Translations under genes and position numbers: made by a program
The notes under the pieces: model-generated
The model's database searches: none
Told to the model about the DNA's origin: nothing
Seen by the model: the letters and a program-made list of their open reading frames with translations, nothing else
In this document: positions 45,106 to 54,609 of the stretch, piece by piece
How the letters are laid out: every line of letters starts with the position of its first letter
Numbering within the stretch: position 1 is the stretch's first letter
Source: Bin127 sp965203505
GTDB lineage: Bacteria; Chloroflexota; Dehalococcoidia; Lucifugimonadales; Lucifugimonadaceae
Reading direction: 5' to 3'
Length of the DNA: 64,000 nt
Assembly (NCBI GenBank): GCA_965203505.1
Contig: OZ241880.1
Location: forward strand, 1,488,001 to 1,552,000

Positions 45106-45807
45106 GTGCCCCATTACCCGCGCATCGTACCCGCCAGCGATTCGGCGCTGTTGATCGAATTTGGCGATGCTATCGATTACGCGATCAACGCACGGGTCTA
45201 CTCCCTGCAAAGCGACATCGAAGCATCGGACATCAACGAGGGCGTTGTCGAGTTCATCCCTTCATATCGATCATTGCTGGTCGAATACGATCCGGCCAAA
45301 TTCGCACACGACGACATCCGCGATCGCGTCGCCGCGCTGGTAGAGAATCGCAGCGCCACGGCGACGTCCATCGCAGAGGAAGGGGCGGAAGCGCATCAAA
45401 TTCCCGTCGCATACGGCGGCGAATATGGACCCGATCTCGAAACCGTTGCAGAACACGCTGGATTGACACCTGAGCAGGTTATCGAGATTCACTCCGGTAC
45501 CGACTATCACGTGTTCATGTTGGGATTTGCGCCTGGCTTCCCGTATCTTGGCGGTATGGACCCGCGCATCGCCTGCCCACGATTGGCGACACCACGAACA
45601 CTGGTTCCAGCGGGATCTGTCGGTATAGCCGAGGCGCAGACCGGCGTTTATCCAAATGCGAGCCCGGGTGGATGGCAGTTGATCGGACGCACACCGATGG
45701 CGCTATTTGATGTGGATGCCGATCCGCCTGCGGCCATGTTGCCTGGAACCAAGGTTAATTTCGTCCCGATTTCACACGACGACTACGAGTCCCAACTCAA
45801 CGATTAG
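45106..45807 (+). CDS. pxpB: 5-oxoprolinase subunit B (KipI-like)
   Basis: 233 residues from GTG 45106. KipI/AHS1 features: A-S-D-S-A-L-L-I-E-F-G at the start, H-Y-x-V-F-M-L-G-F-A-P-G-F-P-Y-L-G and P-R-x-L-V-P-A-G-S-V-G-I-A. It contains the cyclophilin-like core that forms the A-B-C oxoprolinase. 38 bp after pxpA. Confidence 0.94.
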   Translation: MPHYPRIVPASDSALLIEFGDAIDYAINARVYSLQSDIEASDINEGVVEFIPSYRSLLVEYDPAKFAHDDIRDRVAALVENRSATATSIAEEGAEAHQIPVAYGGEYGPDLETVAEHAGLTPEQVIEIHSGTDYHVFMLGFAPGFPYLGGMDPRIACPRLATPRTLVPAGSVGIAEAQTGVYPNASPGGWQLIGRTPMALFDVDADPPAAMLPGTKVNFVPISHDDYESQLND

Positions 45808-45815
45808 CGAGCACG

Positions 45816-46949
45816 ATGGCAACGCAGCGGAAGATCGAGATCGTTTCGCCGGGCAACCGGCTGACCGTTCAAGACATGGGACGTCGTGGCAGTCAACGTT
45901 ATGGCGTCTCTGTGAGCGGTGTGTTGGATGTGCAGGCTGCCGTAACAGCGAATCGTCTGGTTGGCAATCCGGTTACATCGGCAATGTTGGAATCGACTTT
46001 TGGCGGGATCACGATCAGGTTCGAACAAGACACGAAAGTGGCGGTAACCGGCGCTGAGGTGAATGTTGAGATAGATCGGTTTCCCATGCCTATCTGGGAA
46101 ACGCTGATTGCGCCAGCCGGCGCGGAACTTAGCGTTTCAATGCCAACCGCTGGTCTCTATTCCTACGTCGCAATTGAAGGCGGGATCGACGTCCCGGAAG
46201 TTCTAGGTTCGAGGTCTACCCACGTCGCCTCGGGAATTGGTGGCTACCAAGGCCGGGCTTTAAGTGAAGGCGATGCATTGGTTTTGGGTTCCGATTCAGC
46301 CCCCGCATCGAATTCTCGCGGAGGGACCGTGGTCCCCTCGAATTTGTTGCCGGCATGCAAAGATGACACGCGAAGGATCCGCGTCATCGCAGGACCGCAA
46401 TTCGACGCGTTCGACGACGCAGCGAAATCCACGTTCTTTGGTTCGATGTTTTCGATCAGCAATCTCACGGATCGACAAGGGGCCCGACTAGATGGTTCCG
46501 AGGTGCCCGCAATCGACGGCAAGCACGATATCGTCTCCGACCCTGCATACATGGGTGCCGTACAGATCCCGGCCGACGGGAAACCTATCGTGTTGCTCGC
46601 CGACCGTCAACCCACTGGTGGATATGCAAAGATTGCATCCGTGATTTCGGCAGATCTGCCAATCGTTGTCCAGAAGACTCCGGGCAGCAGCATCGGTTTC
46701 GAGTTGATCGAAATAGCCAAAGCCCAAGAGTTGGCCGCGGAGTTCAGGCGTTCGGTTTACGAATATGCGCTGCAGGAACCCGACAGAATCCATGCTTCGG
46801 CTTTCGTTGTGAACGGCGAATCCTACAATGTTGAATTGGTGCTCCCCAAAACAACTGAGTTTGAAGGATCTGAAGAGGGCATCGTCTACGCATCCATAGA
46901 CGGGTCACCCGATCTGGCAGCGAAAATCGAATCTCCCGTCAGTGGATAA
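45816..46949 (+). CDS. pxpC: 5-oxoprolinase subunit C (KipA-like)
   Basis: 377 residues, AHS2 domain. Motifs: P-G-x-x-L-T-V-Q-D-M-G-R-R-G, Y-G-V-S-V-S-G-x-L-D, A-x-L-E-x-T-F-G-G, I-A-G-P-Q-F-D-A-F and R-Q-P-T-G-G-Y-A-K-I. Eight bases follow pxpB. The three genes form a complete Pxp set. Confidence 0.94.
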   Translation: MATQRKIEIVSPGNRLTVQDMGRRGSQRYGVSVSGVLDVQAAVTANRLVGNPVTSAMLESTFGGITIRFEQDTKVAVTGAEVNVEIDRFPMPIWETLIAPAGAELSVSMPTAGLYSYVAIEGGIDVPEVLGSRSTHVASGIGGYQGRALSEGDALVLGSDSAPASNSRGGTVVPSNLLPACKDDTRRIRVIAGPQFDAFDDAAKSTFFGSMFSISNLTDRQGARLDGSEVPAIDGKHDIVSDPAYMGAVQIPADGKPIVLLADRQPTGGYAKIASVISADLPIVVQKTPGSSIGFELIEIAKAQELAAEFRRSVYEYALQEPDRIHASAFVVNGESYNVELVLPKTTEFEGSEEGIVYASIDGSPDLAAKIESPVSG

Positions 46950-47035
46950 AGGCGAACGATGCGGAAATCGCCGCGTAACCCCGATCCATCAACAACGAAA
47001 TGCAAACCACCTTAATCACATAGACGGCAGCTGGA

Positions 47036-47440
47036 TTGGATTTTCAACCAATAATCGACGGCCTTCAGGTCAGCGGGATCGGCATGGGCATGACCAGCGT
47101 GGTGCTCGTATTGTTGGCGATTTCCGTTCGTGCGGTTTCTTGGGCGGACTCGGCTTTACAACGCCGCGAAGCCCGACGTGCCGCCAGCGAAGTAGCGCCT
47201 GAGGAAGACGCCAACGTGACCGATGCAGACACTGAGGTTGAAGCAACGGACGGTCGCGCCCGCGCTGCTGCAATCGCGGTGGCTTTGGCACTTTCACGCC
47301 GAACCCAATCGCCGGCCGGATCCGCTGTCAAAAACGCGATTTCCTCTCAAACCGGAGCCGTTCACGACGCGTGGTTAACCGAGGGAAGGGCGCGGCAACG
47401 CGCGACCCGCGGTGCCGGCGGTGCGAAAGAGTGGCGATGA
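47036..47440 (+). CDS. OadG-like gamma subunit of a sodium-pumping decarboxylase
   Basis: 134 residues from TTG 47036. One N-terminal membrane span with the OadG motif G-I-G-M-G-M-T-S-V-V-L-V-L-L followed by a long charged, Ala-rich tail of low complexity. OadG anchors the carboxyltransferase to the beta subunit. The stop overlaps the biotin-carrier start (ATGA). Confidence 0.75.
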   Translation: MDFQPIIDGLQVSGIGMGMTSVVLVLLAISVRAVSWADSALQRREARRAASEVAPEEDANVTDADTEVEATDGRARAAAIAVALALSRRTQSPAGSAVKNAISSQTGAVHDAWLTEGRARQRATRGAGGAKEWR

Positions 47441-47886
47441 CGATCAGCTATCGCATCACAATTGATGGCGTGACCTACGACGTAGAGGTAGGCGATCTCT
47501 CATCGTCGCCGGTGCAAGTGTTGGTTGACGGAGTCGAATTCGAAGTTGAGATCCCCGACGCACCGCCTGCGCGATCCGAAGCAGCGACTCCAGCCTCACC
47601 ACCGAGACGCCGCGAGACGCGACCCCGTCCGGCTCAGCGAGCCCGACCATCTCCAGCAGCTAGCGGCGACAGTGAAAACGTGATTCGCGCACCCATGCCC
47701 GGACGCATTGTTCGAGTAAACGTTACGGCGGGAGACGGCGTGCAACGAGGCCAAGCGTTGCTGGTGCTCGAATCTATGAAGATGGAAAACACCATCGCCG
47801 CACCTCGCGACGGGGTTGTATCGCAGGTCCATGTTGCCGGAGAGGATTCAGTGCAACACGGTCAATCATTGGTGGAGCTTGAATGA
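47437..47886 (+). CDS. Biotin carrier protein
   Basis: 149 residues. C-terminal biotinyl domain with the attachment motif E-S-M-K-M-E (Lys115) and an A-P-M-P-G-R-I-V-R-V start. A Pro/Arg-rich linker (about residues 45-80) separates it from an N-terminal beta domain. It carries CO2 between a carboxyltransferase and the pump. Three bases separate it from the beta-subunit gene. Confidence 0.93.
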   Translation: MTISYRITIDGVTYDVEVGDLSSSPVQVLVDGVEFEVEIPDAPPARSEAATPASPPRRRETRPRPAQRARPSPAASGDSENVIRAPMPGRIVRVNVTAGDGVQRGQALLVLESMKMENTIAAPRDGVVSQVHVAGEDSVQHGQSLVELE

Positions 47887-47889
47887 CCG

Positions 47890-49095
47890 ATGTCTGAGCC
47901 AGGCGTCTTGGATCACATACTCGCCGGGTTTGAAGCGATCGGCGATGATCCCCGCTTAGTCGCGATGTGGGTCATCGCGCTCGCTTTGCTTTATGTCGGT
48001 GTTGCCAAACGGAAAGAGCCGCTGCTGTTGGTGCCGATTTCGATGGGCATTTTGTTCGCAAACTTACCGTTGGGCGAATTCATCAGGGCGGGTGGCGAAG
48101 GCGAACCGACCGGAATTCTCAGGACGTTCCAAACAGTCGGTCTTGAATCAGACATATTTCCGTTGCTGATCTTCCTGGGCGTCGGTACCGCCACCGACTT
48201 TTCGCCGATGTTGTCGAACCCTAAAACTCTGCTCCTCGGCGCAGGCGCTCAAGCAGGAGTGTTCTTTGCCCTCATGGGCGCGCTGGTACTGGGTGCCCTC
48301 GGTTGGTTCGAATTCGGGCTCTTGGAGGCTGCATCGATCGGAATCATCGGGGGAGCGGACGGACCGACCACGATATTCATCGCTACTCGCATGAGGGAGT
48401 TGGGCGAATCGTTGCCACATGTCGAGGTCAGGGACATCGTGGGAGCCACGGCGGTAGCCGCATATTCGTACATGGCGCTTGTTCCGATAATCCAGCCTCC
48501 GCTGATCAAACTCTTGACAACGCAGAATGAACGGCGCATACGGATGGAGTATTCAAGCGAACCCGTATCTCGGCGATCGCTGATACTTTTCCCAATCATC
48601 ACGACGATCGTTGTCAGCGTGCTCGTGCCGTCAGCTTCCCCGTTGATCGGAATGTTGATGCTGGGCAACCTCATCAAGGTCTCAGGAGTGGTTCCCCGCC
48701 TGGCGGATGTGTCCGAGAACTCATTGATGAACGCCACGATCGTGATCTTGGGTCTTTCAGTAGGCGCAACCATGCCAGGATCGATCTTCTTGCAACCCGA
48801 AACGCTAGGCATCTTCGTGCTGGGACTGTTCGCGTTTGCGACGGCAACTATCACCGGGATTCTGCTCGCAAAGCTGATGAATCTCGTCACCAAGACCAAG
48901 ATCAACCCGATGATCGGCGCCGCCGGAGTTTCGGCAGTACCCATGGCAGCTCGAGTAGTGCAGGACATGGGGCAGGATGAAGATCCAGAAAACTTCCTAT
49001 TGATGCACGCGATGGGGCCGAACGTTGCCGGCGTGATCGGCACGGCCACTGTGGCAGGCGTTCTCATCGCGGTCGTTCCTTCCCTCGTCGGCTGA
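47890..49095 (+). CDS. Sodium-translocating decarboxylase beta subunit (OadB-like)
   Basis: 401 residues, polytopic. OadB/GcdB motifs: F-L-G-V-G-T-A-T-D-F-S-P-M, G-I-I-G-G-A-D-G-P-T-T-I-F with the Na+-site Asp, V-G-A-T-A-V-A-A-Y-S-Y, and N-P-M-I-G-A-A-G-V-S-A-V-P. It decarboxylates carboxybiotin and exports Na+. No alpha (carboxyltransferase) gene is nearby. Confidence 0.93.
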   Translation: MSEPGVLDHILAGFEAIGDDPRLVAMWVIALALLYVGVAKRKEPLLLVPISMGILFANLPLGEFIRAGGEGEPTGILRTFQTVGLESDIFPLLIFLGVGTATDFSPMLSNPKTLLLGAGAQAGVFFALMGALVLGALGWFEFGLLEAASIGIIGGADGPTTIFIATRMRELGESLPHVEVRDIVGATAVAAYSYMALVPIIQPPLIKLLTTQNERRIRMEYSSEPVSRRSLILFPIITTIVVSVLVPSASPLIGMLMLGNLIKVSGVVPRLADVSENSLMNATIVILGLSVGATMPGSIFLQPETLGIFVLGLFAFATATITGILLAKLMNLVTKTKINPMIGAAGVSAVPMAARVVQDMGQDEDPENFLLMHAMGPNVAGVIGTATVAGVLIAVVPSLVG

Positions 49096-49185
49096 CCCAT
49101 TAACGTCCAAGTCGCCGCAATGTGTAACATCAATTGCTGTAATCTACCGCGCCATTGAAGTTAACCGTTCAACGGAGAATCACCT

Positions 49186-50097
49186 ATGCCTGACCTCACG
49201 ATGCGAGGCGTCTATCCGATACTCTCGACGCCATTCGACAAGAACGGGAACATCGTATTCGACGACTTGGAGAACCAAGTCGATTGGATCATCGAACAAG
49301 GGGTGCAGGGCGTGGGTATCGCGATGGCCAGCGAAGTCTTCAAGTTCACTGAGAGTGAACGCGATGCGGTGCTGAAATCTGTGGTAGCAACAACGAACGG
49401 ACGCGTAAAAGTGGTTATGAACACTGGCGCGGAGGGCACGGATGCGACCATCCACTATTCCAAGCGAGCAGAAGAACTGGGTGCCGACGCTCTGATGATC
49501 CGGCCGACCAGTTACATTCCAACCGTAGCGTCTGAGCACATCGAGTTTTTCGTCCGAATCGCGGACTCGGTTGGGATACCGATCTTTTTGCAGGATCAGA
49601 GCACTGCGCCAGTCCCGCCGGCAATGGCTGTTGCATGTGCCAAGCGTCACGAAAACCTCTGCTACATAAAGGTCGAAACTCCACCTACGATCCCCAGAAT
49701 GGCCGAAGCGCAGAGTTTAGTGTCCGATGGGACTAATCTCATCCTGTTCGGCGGCATGGGCGGCGCGTTTTACATCGAGGAACTGCGCAGAGGATCAGTT
49801 GGCACGATGCCTGGTTCCACGCTCCCGGACAAATTCGTTGAGATGTGGGACCTGTGGGAATCTGGTGACGAGACTGCTGCTGTCGACGCGTTCGATCGCT
49901 ACGCATCAATCATTCGCACCCTAGCCCAAGGACAAGGCCTCGCCAACTGGATATACAAACACATCATGTGGCGTCGTGGCGTTTTCAGCCGAGAGGGTAC
50001 CTACGCGCGGGGCCCGTCGCTCCGACCCGACGAAGCGCATTTTAGAGAGGTGGACGAGCAGCTGGACAGACTCGGCATGCTTTCGGCCACTGGTTAA
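49186..50097 (+). CDS. DapA-family aldolase of unknown substrate
   Basis: 303 residues. The Schiff-base lysine is Lys162 in Y-I-K-V-E-T-P-P. The usual Tyr-rich I-Y-N-x-P motif is replaced by I-F-L-Q-D-Q-S, and the GxTGE motif by G-I-A-M-A-S-E, so it is neither a standard dihydrodipicolinate synthase nor an N-acetylneuraminate lyase. It probably cleaves or forms a 2-keto acid. GGAG precedes the start. Confidence 0.85.
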   Translation: MPDLTMRGVYPILSTPFDKNGNIVFDDLENQVDWIIEQGVQGVGIAMASEVFKFTESERDAVLKSVVATTNGRVKVVMNTGAEGTDATIHYSKRAEELGADALMIRPTSYIPTVASEHIEFFVRIADSVGIPIFLQDQSTAPVPPAMAVACAKRHENLCYIKVETPPTIPRMAEAQSLVSDGTNLILFGGMGGAFYIEELRRGSVGTMPGSTLPDKFVEMWDLWESGDETAAVDAFDRYASIIRTLAQGQGLANWIYKHIMWRRGVFSREGTYARGPSLRPDEAHFREVDEQLDRLGMLSATG

Positions 50098-50267
50098 CCG
50101 GTCTAGTACGCCTCGGAATTGAACACGAGCAGCAACTATCTGATTGGATGCGACGCCGGATTAGGCATGTCCAACCGACTTCGCCGCGATGAAATTAATT
50201 GCAACTGTCGGCGCGCCAGCGCGTCGAGAAAAATCAGAAAACCAAGCAGGCTTGTCCCAGATCCGCG

Positions 50268-51113
50268 ATGGAGCTGATTCTCGGAGCAACCACCGACCTA
50301 GCGGCATGGCAGTTGACGCTGATGGCCGCCATATCCCTTGTTGTAGGGTTGTCCGGTGGGATTGTAGGCATTGCTCTAGGTGTCATCCGGTTGCCAATGC
50401 TCACATTGTTCGGTGTTGACCCATTGATCGCTGCAGGCACTAACTTAATGATCAGTGTCATGGGATCGACGATTGGGACACTTGAGGCACTATTCGATCA
50501 ACGGGTTGTACCTAGAGTGGTGCTAGCGATGGGAGGGCCGGCGATCGTCGGAGCATTTATCGGAGGATATTTCGCGGACAAAGTGCCAATATGGATCCTG
50601 TTGTCCGTCGTTTCTTTGTTGATGGCTTGGTCGGCATTGTTCCTGATCGCTTGGTCAATCCGGTTGATGCGGATACGTAAGCGGTATCCAAGCGCGCGCA
50701 CGCGCAGGGCATTTACCGGAGGAGGAAGCGGTGATGGCGATCTGAAACTCGACGCAGGTCAAGTGAGTCGCGAGAGTTTCGCCGGATTCGCCATCGGCGC
50801 GGTCGGCGGTGCAGTTGGATTGGCCCTAGGGGTGCTTCGTATGCCCGCACTTCTCGCAATGCGCATGGATCCGCACAAAGCAGCCGGTACCAATCTCGCA
50901 ATAACCGTATTGGTCGGAATATCCGGATTCGCCGGACATCTCTTGAAAGGCGGTGTCGATTGGCACCTGATCGCGATCGTTGGCATTCCCGGCGTGATCG
51001 GCATGTACGTGGGAACGAGAATGGCAAACCGTTTTGACGCACCCGGGCTTCGATTGTTTGTCGGTATCGTTGTGCTGCTCGTTGCGCCCGCAGTTCTGTT
51101 CAGCGCCTTCTGA
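50268..51113 (+). CDS. TauE/SafE-family membrane transporter
   Basis: ATG 50268 gives 281 residues; an in-frame upstream start at 50199 would add a polar leader. About 7-8 membrane helices in two internal repeats, each with a G-x-x-x-G-x-x-L-G-V-x-R-x-P motif (G-I-A-L-G-V-I-R-L-P and G-L-A-L-G-V-L-R-M-P) followed by A-G-T-N-L. Such proteins export sulfite, sulfoacetate or other small anions. The 170 bp upstream hold no clear feature. Confidence 0.85.
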   Translation: MELILGATTDLAAWQLTLMAAISLVVGLSGGIVGIALGVIRLPMLTLFGVDPLIAAGTNLMISVMGSTIGTLEALFDQRVVPRVVLAMGGPAIVGAFIGGYFADKVPIWILLSVVSLLMAWSALFLIAWSIRLMRIRKRYPSARTRRAFTGGGSGDGDLKLDAGQVSRESFAGFAIGAVGGAVGLALGVLRMPALLAMRMDPHKAAGTNLAITVLVGISGFAGHLLKGGVDWHLIAIVGIPGVIGMYVGTRMANRFDAPGLRLFVGIVVLLVAPAVLFSAF

Positions 51114-51156
51114 AACGTAAACTAACCCCAAGCGGGTTAACGCGAATCGAATTCAG

Positions 51157-52032
51157 GTGGACAACAACATCCATAACGCTCTGGCACGGGAACGCCCCTT
51201 GCAAGTAGTGGGTGTGATCAATGCGTACGCGGCAATCCAAGCTGAGAAATCGGGTTTTGGCGCCGTTTATCTCTCCGGTAGCGGTATCGCCACTGCTTCT
51301 TACGGCTTGCCAGATCTGGGAATGACCGGATTGTCTGATGTCTTGGTTGACGTGGAAAGAGTTAAATCGGTTTGCGAATTGCCGTTACTCGTGGATTGCG
51401 ACACTGGATGGGGAGCCGCGCTCTCAATTGCTCGAACCGTGCGCGAAATGGAACGCGCCGGTGTCGCCGCGATACACATCGAAGACCAAGTGCAGGAAAA
51501 ACGGTGTGGTCACTTGCCGGGGAAAATGGTTGTCGATACCGAGGAGATGTGCGATCGCATCAAAGCTGCTACAGACGCGCGAACCGATCCGGATTTCATG
51601 ATCATGGCCCGGACCGATGCGTTGGCGACGGAAGGTATCGGAAGCACCTTGGATCGCTGCATTGCGTACGTCGAAGCTGGCGCCGACGCGATCTTTGCCG
51701 AAGCCGTCATCGAGTTGGACCAGTATCGCGATTTCGCAGCGCGGACGAAAGTTCCCATCTTGGCGAACCTGACCGAGTTCGGAAGAACGCCACAGTTTTC
51801 TCTCGAGCAGTTGCGTAGTGCGGACGTCGCGATGGCACTGTATCCGCTTTCGGCGTTCCGCGCGATGAGTCGTGCCGCCGAAGCGGTGTACTCTGAAATC
51901 AGAAAATCAGGTACTCAACGCGATGTCGTCGATGCCATGCAAACTCGCGATGAACTATACGACACTATCGGTTATCACGACTATGAACGCAAAATCAACG
52001 AGCTGTTCGTTCAACGAACGCGATCGGACTGA
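51157..52032 (+). CDS. prpB: Methylisocitrate lyase PrpB
   Basis: 291 residues from GTG 51157. The PEP mutase/isocitrate lyase catalytic loop K-R-C-G-H is present (Cys117), with D-x-D-T-G-W-G and P-L-S-A-F-R-A-M-S typical of PrpB. It splits 2-methylisocitrate to pyruvate and succinate, the last step of propionate degradation by the methylcitrate cycle. Five bp before prpC. Confidence 0.92.
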   Translation: MDNNIHNALARERPLQVVGVINAYAAIQAEKSGFGAVYLSGSGIATASYGLPDLGMTGLSDVLVDVERVKSVCELPLLVDCDTGWGAALSIARTVREMERAGVAAIHIEDQVQEKRCGHLPGKMVVDTEEMCDRIKAATDARTDPDFMIMARTDALATEGIGSTLDRCIAYVEAGADAIFAEAVIELDQYRDFAARTKVPILANLTEFGRTPQFSLEQLRSADVAMALYPLSAFRAMSRAAEAVYSEIRKSGTQRDVVDAMQTRDELYDTIGYHDYERKINELFVQRTRSD

Positions 52033-52037
52033 CTGAC

Positions 52038-53156
52038 ATGACTATGACCGCAAAAGGATTGGCCGGCGTGATCGTCGGCGAAACCGCAATATCAACGGTC
52101 GGCAAGGCCGGTGCGGGTCTCACGTATCGCGGCTACAGCATTGAAGACCTGGCGCAACACGCAACATTTGAAGAGGTCGCGTACCTGCTGCTATATGGCA
52201 AGTTGCCGAATCGCGACCAGCTCGATGCTTACAATGAACGCCTCGCGAGATTGCGAGTGTTACCACCCGAAGTCTGCGCGATGCTAGAGGCGCTTCCGAT
52301 GTCTACGCATCCGATGGATGTGCTGCGAACCGGCGCATCCATGATCGGCTCGCTCGAACCTGAGGGTGAAGAGGGCAGGGGAGCACCATACGTAGCTGAT
52401 CGTTTGATGGCGACGATGACTTCGATGCTGGCATATTGGCATCGTTACGCCCATCTCAAACAACGCATCGATACGCAGTCCGATGAAATCGGGCTTGCGG
52501 GTCATTTCCTCCGGCTGATGACCGACCAGAAACCGACAGTAGCAGCGCAAAAGGCGCTCGACACGATTTTGGTCCTATACGCTGAGCACGAATTCAACGC
52601 ATCAACTTTCACGGGGCGCGTGGTTACCAGCACTTTGGCCGACACCTATTCCGCGGTCGTGGCGGCTATCGGCGCGTTGCGAGGTCCGTTGCACGGGGGT
52701 GCCAACGAAGCGGCGATGGAATTGATCGCCTCCTTCGACAATCCACAGCAAGCTGAAAAATCGATTAAACACATGCTCGACGCTCGTCGATTGATCATGG
52801 GTTTCGGACACCGTGTCTATAAGAACGGCGACCCGCGCTCGGACATCGTGAAAGAGTTGGCGAGAACATTGGCCGTGGAAAGCTCCAACACGACATATTT
52901 CGATATTTCGGTGCGCATCGAAGAAGTGATGATGCGTGAGAAGGGGCTTCACCCTAATTTGGACTTTTTCTCCGCGACCGCCTACCACCTGTGCGGCATA
53001 CCGACGGTGATGTTCACACCTTTGTTCGCCGTAAGCCGGACTTCAGGATGGGTGGCGCACGTGATCGAGCAGCGCGACGATAACAGCCTGATCCGTCCCA
53101 ATGCCGACTACTCCGGTCCGTCGGCGCAAGAATACGTAGAGTTGCAAGATCGCTGA
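52038..53156 (+). CDS. prpC: 2-methylcitrate/citrate synthase family PrpC
   Basis: 372 residues. Citrate synthase motifs: H-G-G-A-N-E-A-A-M and G-F-G-H-R-V-Y-K-N-G-D-P-R catalytic His regions, and a C-terminal R-P-x-A-D-Y-S-G. The short length and prp context favour the 2-methylcitrate synthase role over the TCA-cycle enzyme. The stop overlaps the next ATG (TGATG). Confidence 0.92.
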   Translation: MTMTAKGLAGVIVGETAISTVGKAGAGLTYRGYSIEDLAQHATFEEVAYLLLYGKLPNRDQLDAYNERLARLRVLPPEVCAMLEALPMSTHPMDVLRTGASMIGSLEPEGEEGRGAPYVADRLMATMTSMLAYWHRYAHLKQRIDTQSDEIGLAGHFLRLMTDQKPTVAAQKALDTILVLYAEHEFNASTFTGRVVTSTLADTYSAVVAAIGALRGPLHGGANEAAMELIASFDNPQQAEKSIKHMLDARRLIMGFGHRVYKNGDPRSDIVKELARTLAVESSNTTYFDISVRIEEVMMREKGLHPNLDFFSATAYHLCGIPTVMFTPLFAVSRTSGWVAHVIEQRDDNSLIRPNADYSGPSAQEYVELQDR

Positions 53157-54607
53157 TGCCATCTCGCTACGATGACGTGATCGCCGAAATCGCGGCGTAC
53201 GCATGCGGGCGCGGCGAAGTCGGCAGCGACGAGGCTTTCGGCACTGCACGTTTGGCGTTGATGGACTCGATTGGTTGTGCGTTTCTGGCGTTGGGATTTC
53301 CGGCGTGCAGAGATTTCTTGGCGTCAGGTGAGTCCTACGGCGAGTCCGTTGAAAGCGTGCCCGTTCCCGGGACACCGTATTCCAAACCCGCCTCGGCCGC
53401 AGCGTTCGACATCACCGCGGCGATTCGGTGGCTGGATTTCAACGACACTTGGTTGGCAAATGAGTGGGGGCACCCTTCGGATAATTTCGGCGCGATCTTG
53501 GCTACAGCTCACCGCGTCTCGAAGACCGGAACATCTCGAAATCGATCGGCTTTAAAGGTACGTGATGTACTCGAGATGGCGATCCGTGCTTACGAAATCC
53601 AAGGCGTGCTGGCTCTTGACAACGCGTTCAATCGCGTCGGGATCGATCACGTTCTGCTTGTCAAAGTCGCATCAACTGCGGTCGCTGCTGCTCTGTATTC
53701 GGACAATGACGAAGCTATCGTCTCGTCGGCGGTTTCTCACGCGTGGCTCGATGCGACGTTGCGGACCTACCGCCACGCACCAAACACGATGTCACGAAAA
53801 TCTTGGGCGGCCGCCGACGCCGCCTCGCGCGGCGTTACACTGGCGTCTTTCGCGGTCCGTGGAATGCCGGGTTGCCATTCCGCGCTGACTGCGCCGAACT
53901 ACGGTTTCCAAGACGTCTGGTTCAATGGCCAAACCGTGACTCTGCAACGTGCTTTCGCTTCATACGTCATGGAGAACATCTTGTTCAAGGTGCAATACCC
54001 GGCGGAGTTTCATGGCCAGACTGCGGTGGAAGCTGGCGTAGCACTGCACCCTGAAGTCGCAATCCGAATGGATGAAATCAGTTCAATCGACATCAGGACA
54101 CAAGAACCAGCAATTCGAATAATCGACAAAACGGGTTCCTTGAACAACCCCGCAGATCGCGACCACTGCATCCAGTACATGACCGCGATCGCTTTGATGC
54201 ATGGCAACGTGACTTCAGAAGATTACGAAGATGAGGCTGCTCGTGACCCGCGCATCGATATGCTTCGCGAGAAGATGACGATCACCGAACGCCCCGAATA
54301 TTCCATCGAGTACCTTGATCCTGATCTTCGTTCAATCGCGAACGCCATTCAGGTGCATTTCAACGACGGTACCTCGTCTAGTGAAGTCGAAGTGCGTTTC
54401 CCAATTGGTCACCGACAACGGCGATCAGAGGCTATTCCGCTACTGAACGAAAAATTCTCGTCCAACCTTTCGCTGACTTATGGCGAATCGAAGTTTGCGC
54501 AACGAGTCGCCGGACTATTTGATGATTTGGAGAAGATTGATCAAATACCGGTAATCGAGTTCATGAACGCGTTGAGTTTGAAAGCGTGTAACGGAGGAAC
54601 CCAATAA
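53156..54607 (+). CDS. prpD: MmgE/PrpD 2-methylcitrate dehydratase family protein
   Basis: 483 residues. MmgE/PrpD fold: A-L-M-D-S-I-G-C near the N-terminus, W-L-D-F-N-D-T-W-L-A-N-E-W-G-H-P-S-D-N, then P-G-C-H-S-A-L and Y-P-A-E-F-H-G-Q-T-A. Iron-sulfur independent 2-methylcitrate dehydratase is expected. Together with prpB and prpC it makes most of the methylcitrate cycle. Confidence 0.92.
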   Translation: MPSRYDDVIAEIAAYACGRGEVGSDEAFGTARLALMDSIGCAFLALGFPACRDFLASGESYGESVESVPVPGTPYSKPASAAAFDITAAIRWLDFNDTWLANEWGHPSDNFGAILATAHRVSKTGTSRNRSALKVRDVLEMAIRAYEIQGVLALDNAFNRVGIDHVLLVKVASTAVAAALYSDNDEAIVSSAVSHAWLDATLRTYRHAPNTMSRKSWAAADAASRGVTLASFAVRGMPGCHSALTAPNYGFQDVWFNGQTVTLQRAFASYVMENILFKVQYPAEFHGQTAVEAGVALHPEVAIRMDEISSIDIRTQEPAIRIIDKTGSLNNPADRDHCIQYMTAIALMHGNVTSEDYEDEAARDPRIDMLREKMTITERPEYSIEYLDPDLRSIANAIQVHFNDGTSSSEVEVRFPIGHRQRRSEAIPLLNEKFSSNLSLTYGESKFAQRVAGLFDDLEKIDQIPVIEFMNALSLKACNGGTQ

Positions 54608-54609
54608 CG

